Origin: JADCCX01 sp031373545
GTDB taxonomy: Bacteria; Pseudomonadota; Alphaproteobacteria; Rhizobiales; Beijerinckiaceae
Assembly: GCA_031373545.1 (NCBI GenBank)
Contig: JANMMT010000013.1
Span: forward strand, 1-15,816
DNA: 15,816 nt
Direction of reading: 5' to 3'
Shown piece after piece: positions 1 through 7,481 of the stretch (within the stretch, counting starts at the first letter, position 1; the number at the start of each line of letters is the position of its first letter). Below the pieces are notes generated by a model, which searched no databases, had not been told where the DNA came from, and was given only the letters and a program-made list of their open reading frames with translations. A program made the translations under genes and the position numbers.

Positions 1-2396
1 ACACGAGCCCGGCGGCGGGCCCGATCCGCGCCTCCAACCCCTGCTCGGAGTACATGTTCCTTGATGACACGGCCTGCAACCTGGCCTCCTTGAACCTGTT
101 GCAATTTCTGGATCTGCCCACACGCAAGATCGAGATCGACAAATACGAGCATGCCGTGAAGCTGTGGACCATGGTGCTGGAAATCTCCGTCATGATGGCG
201 CAGTTTCCCTCGAAAGCCATTGCGGAGCGCTCCTACGAATACCGCACGCTGGGTCTGGGTTATGCCAACATCGGCGGCCTGCTGATGACCCTCGGCATCC
301 CCTACGACTCCGAGCAGGGCCGCGCCATCGCGGGGGCCCTCACCGCCATCATGACCGGCGTGTCGTATGAAACCTCCGCCGACATGGCGGCTGAGCTGGG
401 CCCCTTCCCCGGCTATGCCAAGAACCGGGAGAGCATGCTGCGCGTCATCCGTAACCACCGCCGCGCGGCGCATGGCGACACCGCAAGCTACGAGGCGCTC
501 TGCGTGCACCCCGTGGCGATGGACGCCGCCAACTGCCCGGACCCCGTGCTCGTGACCCATGCCCGCGCGGCGTGGGACCGCGCCTTGGCCAAGGGCGAGC
601 AGCACGGCTACCGCAACGCACAGGCCACCGTGATTGCCCCCACGGGCACCATCGGCCTGGTGATGGACTGCGACACCACCGGCATCGAGCCGGACTTCGC
701 GCTGGTGAAATTCAAGAAGCTGGCGGGCGGCGGCTATTTCAAGATCATCAACCGCGCGGCCCCAGAAGCCCTGCGGGCGCTGGGCTACCGCGAGCACGAA
801 ATTGCGGAAATCGAAGCCTACGCCGTCGGCCATGGCTCGCTGCGCCAGGCGCCGGGCGTCAACCACGCCACGTTGGCGGCCAAGGGCTTCACCACCGAAG
901 TGCTGGAAACGCTTGAGAAATCATTGGCTTCCGCCTTTGACATCAAGTTTGTCTTCAACAAATGGAATCTGGGCGAAGAGTTTCTGACCCAGACCCTCAA
1001 GGTGCCCGCCGAAAAGCTCGACGACCCCACCTTCGAATTGCTGCCTTACCTCGGCTTTGCCAAGGCGGACATCGAGCTGGCCAACGTGCATGTTTGCGGG
1101 GCGATGACGCTGGAAGGCGCGCCGCACCTCAAGGTGTCCGATTACGCCGTATTCGATTGTGCCAACCCCTGCGGCAAGCTGGGCAAGCGCTACCTCTCGG
1201 CGGAAAGCCACATCCTCATGATGGCGGCGGCGCAGCCCTTCATTTCGGGTGCCATTTCCAAGACCATCAACATGCCCAATGATGCCACGGTGGAGGATTG
1301 CAAGAACGCCTACATGCTGTCCTGGACCCTCGGCCTCAAGGCCAACGCGCTCTACCGCGATGGCTCCAAGCTCAGCCAGCCGCTGAACTCCGCGCTCATT
1401 GAAGACGAGACGGATGAGGACGCCGACGGCGTGGAAAGCCTCGTCGCCCTCCCCGCCGCCGCCCGCACCGTGCAGGTGGCCGAGCGGATCGTGGAGCGGA
1501 TCATCGAGCGCGTGCGCGCGCAGGAAAAACTCCCCACACGGCGCAAGGGCTACACCCAGAAGGCCAAGGTCGGCGGCCACACGGTGTTCCTGCGCACCGG
1601 CGAATACGAGGATGGCCGCATTGGCGAAATCTTCATCGACATGAACAAGGAGGGCGCGACGCTCCGCGCGCTGCTCAACAACTTCGCCATCGCCATCAGC
1701 CTGGGCCTGCAATACGGCGTGCCGCTGGAGGAATATGTGGAGGCCTTCACCTTCACCAAGTTCGAGCCAGCAGGCCTCGTGCAGGGCAACGATTCCATCA
1801 AGATGGCCTCGTCGATCCTCGACTACATCTTCCGCGAACTGGCGATCAGCTATCTCGATCGCTCGGACCTCGCCCACATGCAGTCGGAAACCTACGGCAG
1901 CAAGCCAGCGGAAGGCGCGGATGCGCCGCAAGGCAGCGGGCAAGACAGCGGCCAAGCCAGCCGCGTGGTCTCCAAGGGCCTGATGCGCGGCCGCCCCACC
2001 AACTTCCACGCCCTCCCCGGCGGGCAGATGAGCGCGGGCACCACCAGCCAAGGCCAGATGCAGGCGGATGCGCGTTCTGACTTTCAGATGACCTCCGCAA
2101 GCGGAACATCTGCCGGCGGCGCGCAGATCTTCGCCTTCGCAGGCAACACGGCGCTGAAGGCCGAGCCGGAGCAGAAGGGTGTGGAAGCGCTGTTCACGAA
2201 GGCTCCTCCCTCTCCCCTCGCGGGAGAGGGTGCCCTGCGCAGCAGGGCGGGTGAGGGAATGCCCAACGCCCGCGCGGTGGCCAAGATGAAGGGCTATCTG
2301 GGCGAAGCCTGCCCGGAGTGCCAGAACATGACGCTGGTGCAGAACGGCACGTGCAAGAAGTGCGAGACCTGTGGCGCGACGACGGGGTGTAGCTGA
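1..2396 (+). CDS. nrdJ: Vitamin B12-dependent (class II) ribonucleotide reductase, 5'-truncated
   Basis: Reduces ribonucleotides to deoxyribonucleotides using an adenosylcobalamin-generated thiyl radical, so works with or without oxygen. The frame is open from base 3 through the window edge, so the gene starts upstream; 797 residues are present. The catalytic motif NPCSE lies at 36-50, with the radical cysteine codon at 42-44, followed by YMFLDDTACNLASLNL, typical of this family. Further in comes APTGTIGLVMDCDTTGIEPD (from about base 636), another NrdJ signature. The C-terminus has CPEC, CKKCETC and a final GCS, the cysteine cluster that re-reduces the active site. The ATG at 54 is internal and not the start. 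A glycine/serine/glutamine-rich linker (about 1900-2130) and an in-frame palindromic element (2208-2257) separate the catalytic domain from the cysteine tail. No nrdR box or cobalamin riboswitch can be judged because the promoter is outside the window. Confidence 0.97.
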   Translation, partial: TSPAAGPIRASNPCSEYMFLDDTACNLASLNLLQFLDLPTRKIEIDKYEHAVKLWTMVLEISVMMAQFPSKAIAERSYEYRTLGLGYANIGGLLMTLGIPYDSEQGRAIAGALTAIMTGVSYETSADMAAELGPFPGYAKNRESMLRVIRNHRRAAHGDTASYEALCVHPVAMDAANCPDPVLVTHARAAWDRALAKGEQHGYRNAQATVIAPTGTIGLVMDCDTTGIEPDFALVKFKKLAGGGYFKIINRAAPEALRALGYREHEIAEIEAYAVGHGSLRQAPGVNHATLAAKGFTTEVLETLEKSLASAFDIKFVFNKWNLGEEFLTQTLKVPAEKLDDPTFELLPYLGFAKADIELANVHVCGAMTLEGAPHLKVSDYAVFDCANPCGKLGKRYLSAESHILMMAAAQPFISGAISKTINMPNDATVEDCKNAYMLSWTLGLKANALYRDGSKLSQPLNSALIEDETDEDADGVESLVALPAAARTVQVAERIVERIIERVRAQEKLPTRRKGYTQKAKVGGHTVFLRTGEYEDGRIGEIFIDMNKEGATLRALLNNFAIAISLGLQYGVPLEEYVEAFTFTKFEPAGLVQGNDSIKMASSILDYIFRELAISYLDRSDLAHMQSETYGSKPAEGADAPQGSGQDSGQASRVVSKGLMRGRPTNFHALPGGQMSAGTTSQGQMQADARSDFQMTSASGTSAGGAQIFAFAGNTALKAEPEQKGVEALFTKAPPSPLAGEGALRSRAGEGMPNARAVAKMKGYLGEACPECQNMTLVQNGTCKKCETCGATTGCS
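2208..2257. repeat. Palindromic repeat element inserted in frame in nrdJ
   Basis: Two abutting hairpins: CCCTCTCCC (2208-2216) pairs with GGGAGAGGG (2222-2230) over a 5-base loop, and GCCCTGC (2232-2238) pairs with GCAGGGC (2242-2248) over 3 bases, closed by GGGTGAGGG (2249-2257), which is also nearly complementary to the first arm. It is translated as SPLAGEGALRSRAGEG, a low-complexity peptide that I know as the footprint of a dispersed repeat common in GC-rich proteobacterial genomes. It sits between the flexible linker and the conserved NARAVAKMKGYLGEACPEC tail. Confidence 0.8.
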
Positions 2397-2397
2397 T

Positions 2398-2420
2398 ACT
2401 ACTGGTAGGCAGTAGTTTTT
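2398..2420 (+). terminator. Intrinsic terminator after nrdJ, abutting brnT
   Basis: Perfect 7-bp stem ACTACTG (2398-2404) / CAGTAGT (2410-2416) with loop GTAGG, followed directly by a run of five T (2416-2420). It starts one base after the nrdJ stop codon. The stem is AT-richer than usual for a strong terminator in GC-rich DNA. Because it touches the GTG start of the toxin gene at 2422, the same dyad could be the operator bound by the antitoxin; both roles are compatible. Confidence 0.6.
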
Positions 2421-2421
2421 C

Positions 2422-2706
2422 GTGCTAGGGTTTGAATGGGATGAAGACAAAGCGAGGCGCAATGTTGAAAAACATGGCGTCAGCTTTGATGAGGCGAAGG
2501 TGGTCTTTGATGATCCCTTTGCCTTCATTCGTTACGACGAAAGGTTTGATTACGGTGAAGAACGCTTTGTAGTGATCGGAATGACGAGCTTGAACATGCT
2601 GTATGTCGTGGCGGTTGACCGCGACGGCCCAGTCCGAATCATTTCAGCTCGAAAAGCTACCAAAGAGGAAACCAATGTCTATTTCAAAGCCGCTCACAGA
2701 AGATGA
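2422..2706 (+). CDS. brnT: BrnT-family ribonuclease toxin
   Basis: Toxin half of a type II toxin-antitoxin pair; BrnT proteins have a RelE-like fold and cut RNA, stopping growth when the antitoxin is lost. The 94-residue product is full length for the family: FEWDEDKARRNVEKHGVSF at residues 4-22, VFDDP at 28-32, then GEERFVVIG and the C-terminal RIISARKATKEE at about 72-83. The only usable start is GTG at 2422, because a stop codon in this frame lies at 2413-2415; it has no good Shine-Dalgarno sequence, so expression may be low or depend on upstream translation. It overlaps the downstream antitoxin gene by 32 bases. Base composition is clearly AT-richer than neighbours (26 of 60 bases are G or C in 2461-2520), which suggests recent acquisition. 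Confidence 0.9.
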   Translation: MLGFEWDEDKARRNVEKHGVSFDEAKVVFDDPFAFIRYDERFDYGEERFVVIGMTSLNMLYVVAVDRDGPVRIISARKATKEETNVYFKAAHRR

Positions 2707-2968
2707 ACTCGATGCTTTGTCCGAACGCCCTTGGACAGAGGCAGAGCTTCTCAAGGCGCGTCGGCTGCCGCGCATGAAAACCCTGCGCATCTCGCTCATG
2801 CTGACACAGGAAGAGTTCGCGGCCCGCTACCGGATTCCGTTAGGCACCCTGCGCGATTGGGAGCAAGGCCGCAGCGAGCCCGATGCGCCGGCGCGGGCTT
2901 ACCTGGATGCGATCGCTGGTGACCCGGATGCGGTGGCCAAAGCATTGGTACACCAGACAGCCGCTTGA
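2675..2968 (+). CDS. Xre-type HTH antitoxin, partner of BrnT
   Basis: Predicted DNA-binding antitoxin that neutralises BrnT and represses the pair. The start ATG at 2675 is preferred to an upstream ATG at 2603 because it follows AGAGGA at a good distance and removes a tail that lies wholly inside brnT. The 97-residue product has an acidic, helix-forming N-terminus (TEDELDALSERPWTEAEL, residues 8-25), which could wrap the toxin, and a C-terminal Xre-like helix-turn-helix (LTQEEFAARYRIPLGTLRDW, residues 43-62) followed by EQGRSEPDAPARAYL. Classical BrnA antitoxins are ribbon-helix-helix proteins, so this partner differs from the textbook arrangement, though HTH partners of BrnT are seen. It returns to high GC, unlike brnT. 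Confidence 0.82.
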   Translation: MSISKPLTEDELDALSERPWTEAELLKARRLPRMKTLRISLMLTQEEFAARYRIPLGTLRDWEQGRSEPDAPARAYLDAIAGDPDAVAKALVHQTAA

Positions 2969-3010
2969 GATTCCCTGCATCCACCCCGCCTCCCCGCGCG
3001 TAACCTCCCC

Positions 3011-3409
3011 ATGCGCCTCGTCATCTTCACGGCCGTCACTGCCCTCGTATTCCTCGCGGGAGACGCGATCATGCTCCCCCTTGTCATGGCGCCGCTGTTC
3101 AAGTCGGCGCTGGGGGAGCAGATGCTCACTAGCCTGCGCCTCGGCCCGGCGGCAGGCTTTTACCTCATCCACATCGCAGGCCTGGTGTATTTCGCAGGCC
3201 TGCCCGCCACGCGGGGCGGCAGCGCGTCCAAAGCCGCGCTCAACGGTACGGTGCTCGGCTGCGTGGCGTATTCCTGCTACGAGATGACGAGCTGGACCAT
3301 CATGCGGGACTGGAACGGAACACTCGTGCTCGTCGACCTCACCTGGGGTACGTTCATCTCGGGATTTGCCGCGTGGTGCGGCGCACTGGCTGCACAACGA
3401 CGGAGCTGA
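3011..3409 (+). CDS. DUF2177 family integral membrane protein
   Basis: Function unknown. The 132-residue product has four predicted membrane segments: about 3-29, 47-63, 77-95 and 105-126. It matches the DUF2177 pattern as I know it: an Asp in the first helix (AGDAIMLPLV), FYLIHIAGLVYFAGLP in the second, a third helix ending YSCYEMTSW, and the conserved VDLTWGTFISG motif in the fourth. Acidic and aromatic residues within helices hint at a small transporter or channel-like fold, but no substrate is known. The start ATG at 3011 lies 42 bases after the antitoxin stop and lacks a clear Shine-Dalgarno sequence. It precedes a methyltransferase on the same strand with a 67-base gap; a joint role is not evident. 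Confidence 0.82.
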   Translation: MRLVIFTAVTALVFLAGDAIMLPLVMAPLFKSALGEQMLTSLRLGPAAGFYLIHIAGLVYFAGLPATRGGSASKAALNGTVLGCVAYSCYEMTSWTIMRDWNGTLVLVDLTWGTFISGFAAWCGALAAQRRS

Positions 3410-3410
3410 T

Positions 3411-3446
3411 GCACAGGCGAGAACACATCCTTCACTGCTCCTGTGC
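3411..3446. repeat. Inverted repeat between DUF2177 gene and methyltransferase
   Basis: Perfect 7-bp arms GCACAGG (3411-3417) and CCTGTGC (3440-3446) with a 22-base loop, starting two bases after the DUF2177 stop. There is no T-tract after the stem, so it is not a standard intrinsic terminator; it could be an operator or a weak RNA hairpin. Little more can be said. Confidence 0.4.
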
Positions 3447-3476
3447 TTAGAGAATCCACGCAATGGGAGCCAAAGC

Positions 3477-4994
3477 ATGCGTCTTGATGATGGATATGCC
3501 GTGGATGTGCCGTATGTCTGCACGTTCCGGCACGCTTATACACCCATCAACCTCGCCTTCAGTGCGCTGGCCGGGGGCTTCAAGGCGAATGTACCGGAGC
3601 GATTCACTTATCTCGATCTGGGCTGCGGCAACGGCTATTCGGTCTGCGCGCTGGCGGCGCTCTATCCCGAAGGCGCGTTCTACGGCGCGGATTTCATGCC
3701 CGAGCATGTGGAACACGGGCGCGCGTTTGCGGCTGCCGCCAACCTCACCAACGCAACCTTCGTGGAAAGCTCGTTCCGCGACCTTCTCGAGCGCATCGAC
3801 ACCCTGCCGAAGATGGATTTCGTCTGCCTCCACGGCATCTACACCTGGGTGAGCGCCGAAAACCGCATGCTGATCGGGCAAATCCTGCAAAAAATCATGA
3901 AACCCGGTGGGTTGGTCTATGTCGTCTACAACGCCCTCCCCGGCTGTGCGGCACCCGCCGCCCTGCAAAACCTGATGATGGAACGCGCCCGCGTGTCCAC
4001 AGGCTCCAGCGCTGACATGGCCGTCGGTGGCCTCACGCAAGCCCGCAAGCTCGCGGAGGCGGGGGCGGCCTTTTTTGCCAAGCATCCTTCGGCACTGGAG
4101 CGGGCCGTCACCGTTGAAAGTCGCGGACCAAACTACATGGCGCATGAATTCATCAACGCGGAGTGGGTTGCTCTGCCCTTCGGAAGCGTGGCGCGCGCCA
4201 TGGCGGAGTTGGGGCTGGATTATGTGGGGCAATCGGATTTCCGCTTCTCCGTGGCGGATCTGGAGCTCAGCCCGGGCCTTGAGGCGCAGATCGAGGCGGC
4301 AACCGATCCGATCTGGCGCGAAACGCTCATAGATTACGCCCTGAGCACACAGTTCCGTTCCGATATCTATATTCACCGGGGCACGCGGCTGGATGACGCC
4401 GCACGGGATGCGGCCTTGCGTGCCACACCAGTCACGCTGCTGCTCGAAACCAGCCTCTTTGGTGCACAGGTCACCCATGACTGGGGCATCTCGCCAGCGG
4501 CCTGCGACCGCCTGCTGGCAGTGGCATCCCGCGCGCGGACCACAACCATCGGAGAATTATGGGATGCGGTGGCGGATGAGCTGCCCTGGGCCCGCTTTCT
4601 CACGGTCATGCGCCACAGCTTGCTGATTTCGCGCTTCGCCCTGGCGCGGCCCGGAGAAATCGATGCTGCACCATCCCGGCGCTTCAACGCCCATGTCATG
4701 GCGGAGCGGCCTTTTGGAGCGCGCTATCCCCATGCGTGCTGTCCGGCCATCGGCACGGCGCTGGAATTGCCGCACCGGCTGCTGCTGGTGACAGAGGCCT
4801 GGGAGAAGGGCGCGCGCACGCCAGGCGCGATGATCCTGGCAGCCATGGAGCGCCTGCGGGCACGGGGCCAGAGCCTGCCCGGCGCGGCAGACGCAACGCA
4901 GACGGAACTTCAACTTGCGGCGTTCGCGGATCATTTCGCCCAAGCGAATGTCCCCGTCATGCGCAACACGGGCCTGCTGTCAGACGAGCCGTGA
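3477..4994 (+). CDS. SAM-dependent methyltransferase with PKMT-type regulatory domain
   Basis: Cytosolic class I methyltransferase of unknown substrate; its family joins a Rossmann methyltransferase domain to a methyltransferase regulatory domain named from protein-lysine methyltransferases. The start ATG at 3477 is chosen because GGGAG lies at 3465-3469, 7 bases upstream; an earlier in-frame ATG at 3366 would lie inside the DUF2177 gene. In the 505-residue product, motif I is YLDLGCGNGYS at 45-55, the acidic end of strand 2 is GADFMP at 70-75, and PKMDFVCLHGIYTWVS at 111-126 matches motif IV and its following loop. The segment LIDYALSTQFRSDIYIHRGT, in the middle of the protein, matches the regulatory domain. 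The C-terminal third is a less conserved helical region. The gene ends 15 bases inside the convergent pyrG gene. Substrate could be protein, small molecule or polysaccharide; the sequence does not decide. Confidence 0.88.
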   Translation: MRLDDGYAVDVPYVCTFRHAYTPINLAFSALAGGFKANVPERFTYLDLGCGNGYSVCALAALYPEGAFYGADFMPEHVEHGRAFAAAANLTNATFVESSFRDLLERIDTLPKMDFVCLHGIYTWVSAENRMLIGQILQKIMKPGGLVYVVYNALPGCAAPAALQNLMMERARVSTGSSADMAVGGLTQARKLAEAGAAFFAKHPSALERAVTVESRGPNYMAHEFINAEWVALPFGSVARAMAELGLDYVGQSDFRFSVADLELSPGLEAQIEAATDPIWRETLIDYALSTQFRSDIYIHRGTRLDDAARDAALRATPVTLLLETSLFGAQVTHDWGISPAACDRLLAVASRARTTTIGELWDAVADELPWARFLTVMRHSLLISRFALARPGEIDAAPSRRFNAHVMAERPFGARYPHACCPAIGTALELPHRLLLVTEAWEKGARTPGAMILAAMERLRARGQSLPGAADATQTELQLAAFADHFAQANVPVMRNTGLLSDEP

Positions 4995-6608
4995 TTGCTC
5001 GACCGCCGCGCCGATGAAGCTGGCGAACAAGGGATGCGGCTCCAGCGGGCGTGATTTCAGTTCGGGGTGGTACTGCACGCCGATGAACCACGGATGGCCC
5101 GGATATTCGATCGTCTCGGGCAGCAGCCCATCGGGTGAAACGCCGGCAAAGCTGAGGCCTGCTGCCTCCAGCCGTGCCCGGTAACCCATGTTGACCTCGT
5201 AGCGGTGGCGGTGGCGCTCGGATATCTCCGCACTGCCGTAAATCTGAGCAATGCGCGAGCCTTCGGCAAAGCGGTTGATGTAGGCGCCCAGCCGCATGGT
5301 GCCACCCAGATCACCTCCGGCACGGCGCGTTTCCAGCTCGTTTCCCTTCATCCACTCCTTCATCATCCCCACCACCGGCTCGGCGCAAGGGCCGAATTCT
5401 GTCGAATTGGCGCCGCTGATGCCCGCCAGATTGCGCGCGGCCTCGATGCAGGCCATCTGCATTCCAAAGCAGATGCCAAAATACGGAATGTTGCGCTCGC
5501 GCGCGAACTGCGCCGCGCGGATTTTCCCTTCCGCCCCGCGCAGGCCAAAGCCACCAGGCACCAGGATGCCGTGCACATGCTTGAGGTGCGAAACAGGGTC
5601 CTCCGCCTCGAACATCTCCGACTCGATCCAATCCAAGTTGACCTTGACCCGGTTGGCAACCCCGCCATGGGCCAGCGCCTCGATCAGGGATTTGTAGGCG
5701 TCCTTGAGGCCGGTGTACTTGCCGACGACCGCGATGGTCACCTCTCCTTCGGGGTTGTGGATGGTCTCGACCAGCGCATTCCAGCGCGAGAGGTCCGGCG
5801 CGGGCGGATCCATGATGCCGAAGGTGCGCAGCACTTCGGTGTCGAGACCCTCGCGGTGATAGGTCAGTGGCACCTCGTAGATGTGGCGCACATCCTGCGC
5901 CTCCACCACGGCGCTCGGGCGCACATTGCAGAAGAGCGCCAGCTTGCGCCGCTCGTTCTCGGGGATGGCGCGGTCCGTGCGGCACAGCAGAATGTCGGGC
6001 TGAATGCCAATGGAGCGCAGTTCCTGCACCGAATGCTGCGTGGGCTTGGTCTTCACTTCGCCGGCGCTCGGAATGTAGGGCAAGAGCGTGAGGTGGATGT
6101 AGCAGGCATGCTGCGGCGGCAACTCATTCTTGAGTTGGCGGATCGCCTCGAAATACGGCAGCCCCTCGATGTCGCCGACCGTGCCGCCCACTTCCACCAG
6201 CACGAAATCATAACCCTCGTTGCCCGAGAGCACGAAATCCTTGATCGCGTCTGTCACATGCGGAATCACCTGCACAGTTGCGCCGAGGTAATCCCCGCGC
6301 CGCTCCTTGGCGATGATCTCCTGGTAGATGCGCCCGGTCGTGATGTTGTCCTGCTTGTTGGCCGAGCGCCCCGTGAAGCGCTCGTAGTGGCCAAGGTCGA
6401 GGTCCGTCTCCGCGCCGTCGTCGGTCACGAAGACCTCGCCGTGCTGGTAGGGGCTCATGGTGCCGGGATCGACATTGAGATAGGGGTCGAGCTTGCGCAA
6501 CCGCACGGTATAACCGCGCGCCTGCAACACCGCGCCGAGTGCTGCCGACCCAAGACCCTTGCCAAGCGAGGAAACCACGCCACCCGTAATGAAAACATAC
6601 CGTGTCAT
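4980..6608 (-). CDS. pyrG: CTP synthase (glutamine-hydrolysing)
   Basis: Converts UTP to CTP with ATP and glutamine, the last step of pyrimidine nucleotide synthesis. The 542-residue product is the usual length. The N-terminal synthetase domain begins MTRYVFITGGVVSSLGKGL with the P-loop-like SSLGKG at 13-18 and continues KLDPYLNVDPGTMSP (39-53) and GEVFVTDDGAETDLDLGHYE (57-76). The C-terminal class I glutamine amidotransferase domain has the nucleophile Cys380 in YFGICFGMQ and His514/Glu516 in YHPE, so the active site is complete. It sits on the same strand as the ATP12 gene with a 72-base gap, not next to secG, tpiA, kdsA or eno, its common alphaproteobacterial neighbours. No strong Shine-Dalgarno sequence is visible before the ATG. 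Confidence 0.98.
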   Translation of the reverse strand: MTRYVFITGGVVSSLGKGLGSAALGAVLQARGYTVRLRKLDPYLNVDPGTMSPYQHGEVFVTDDGAETDLDLGHYERFTGRSANKQDNITTGRIYQEIIAKERRGDYLGATVQVIPHVTDAIKDFVLSGNEGYDFVLVEVGGTVGDIEGLPYFEAIRQLKNELPPQHACYIHLTLLPYIPSAGEVKTKPTQHSVQELRSIGIQPDILLCRTDRAIPENERRKLALFCNVRPSAVVEAQDVRHIYEVPLTYHREGLDTEVLRTFGIMDPPAPDLSRWNALVETIHNPEGEVTIAVVGKYTGLKDAYKSLIEALAHGGVANRVKVNLDWIESEMFEAEDPVSHLKHVHGILVPGGFGLRGAEGKIRAAQFARERNIPYFGICFGMQMACIEAARNLAGISGANSTEFGPCAEPVVGMMKEWMKGNELETRRAGGDLGGTMRLGAYINRFAEGSRIAQIYGSAEISERHRHRYEVNMGYRARLEAAGLSFAGVSPDGLLPETIEYPGHPWFIGVQYHPELKSRPLEPHPLFASFIGAAVEQSRLV

Positions 6609-6680
6609 GGGAGTTTACGGTTAGGGGCTTGGGTGCGATTCGCAAAGCGCTGAAATGCACCCCGCCTGCAGAGCTGTGCA

Positions 6681-7481
6681 TTACCCGGGGGAGACCGCCT
6701 GCAGCAGCCCGAGCGCGGTCATGAATTCCTCGCGCCGCAAGGCCATACGCTGCGTCGCCTCTGCATCTTCGCCCCAGACCCTGGCGCTCCACTGCTCGTC
6801 GATGCTGGCGGCGCTGAAGGCCTCTGCGCCCGAAACGACGCCCTTGGCTGCCATCAGCGCGATGAGGCAAGAGCCCGAAAGCGTGGTCATCACATGCAGA
6901 GCCGCCAGCGCGATGGGATCAGCGAAGCGATCCACCGCATGCCGCATGGCGATCTCCGCTTCGGGGGGCTGCGGCTGATGCAGAATGCCCTCGGCGAGCT
7001 TAAGGGACACACCAAGGCTTTGGTGTGCCCATTCCACCACCGGGTTCCAGGCCTCAGCCTGCATCATCACGAGGCCCTCGGGATCCACCGCACGGTAGCA
7101 GACCAGATCGCTCATCACGTATTTGCTGATGTCCGCCGCCACCTCGGCCATCTGCACGCTCACATGATCGAGCGCGGCATTGACAAGCTTCGTGGCCGGC
7201 ATGCGCGCCGGGTTGATCTCCCCCACCTGCGCCTCCCATTCGGCCGCGAGCAAAGCCGCCGCTTGCTGGGTGGGCAAGGAGAGCACATGGCGCGCGGGCG
7301 TGCGGGCCGTGCGGCCATCGAGCGTGATGGCGAAGCGCGCCTCATAGAGCTGCACCCCGACATCGGTGTAGAAGCGTTTGGGCAGTGGCTTCAGCATCGC
7401 CACCTGCGCGCGGCGCACGGGGTCCGGCTCGCTGGGCACATGCGGAAGGAAAGAATGGTTGGGATACAGCAGATCACGCAT
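6681..7481 (-). CDS. ATP12-family F1-ATPase assembly chaperone
   Basis: Homologue of mitochondrial ATP12, which binds the alpha subunit of F1-ATPase and stops it aggregating before assembly with beta; found in alphaproteobacteria and mitochondria. The product is 266 residues from ATG at 7481. That start overlaps the upstream HAD stop in ATGCGTGA and has GGAGGG at 7490-7495, 8 bases upstream; an earlier ATG at 7508 would add nine residues without a comparable site. Family features include KRFYTDVGVQ, an early segment FAITLDGRTARTPARHVLSL, the stretch ALLAAEWEAQ, the motif PATKLVNAALDH and, later, WNPVVEWAHQSLGVSLKLAEGI (split here by family as PVVEWAHQ and LGVSL). Translational coupling to the HAD gene suggests one operon. 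Confidence 0.93.
   Translation of the reverse strand: MRDLLYPNHSFLPHVPSEPDPVRRAQVAMLKPLPKRFYTDVGVQLYEARFAITLDGRTARTPARHVLSLPTQQAAALLAAEWEAQVGEINPARMPATKLVNAALDHVSVQMAEVAADISKYVMSDLVCYRAVDPEGLVMMQAEAWNPVVEWAHQSLGVSLKLAEGILHQPQPPEAEIAMRHAVDRFADPIALAALHVMTTLSGSCLIALMAAKGVVSGAEAFSAASIDEQWSARVWGEDAEATQRMALRREEFMTALGLLQAVSPG

Noticed and set aside
921..2528. Long minus-strand open frame (535 codons) opposite nrdJ
   Set aside because: It is antisense to a strongly conserved enzyme; the translation is rich in Arg, His, Ala and Gly without recognisable domains, as expected for a shadow frame in GC-rich DNA.
5205..6653. Plus-strand open frame of 482 codons opposite pyrG
   Set aside because: The real gene is the complete CTP synthase on the minus strand; this frame has no family resemblance.
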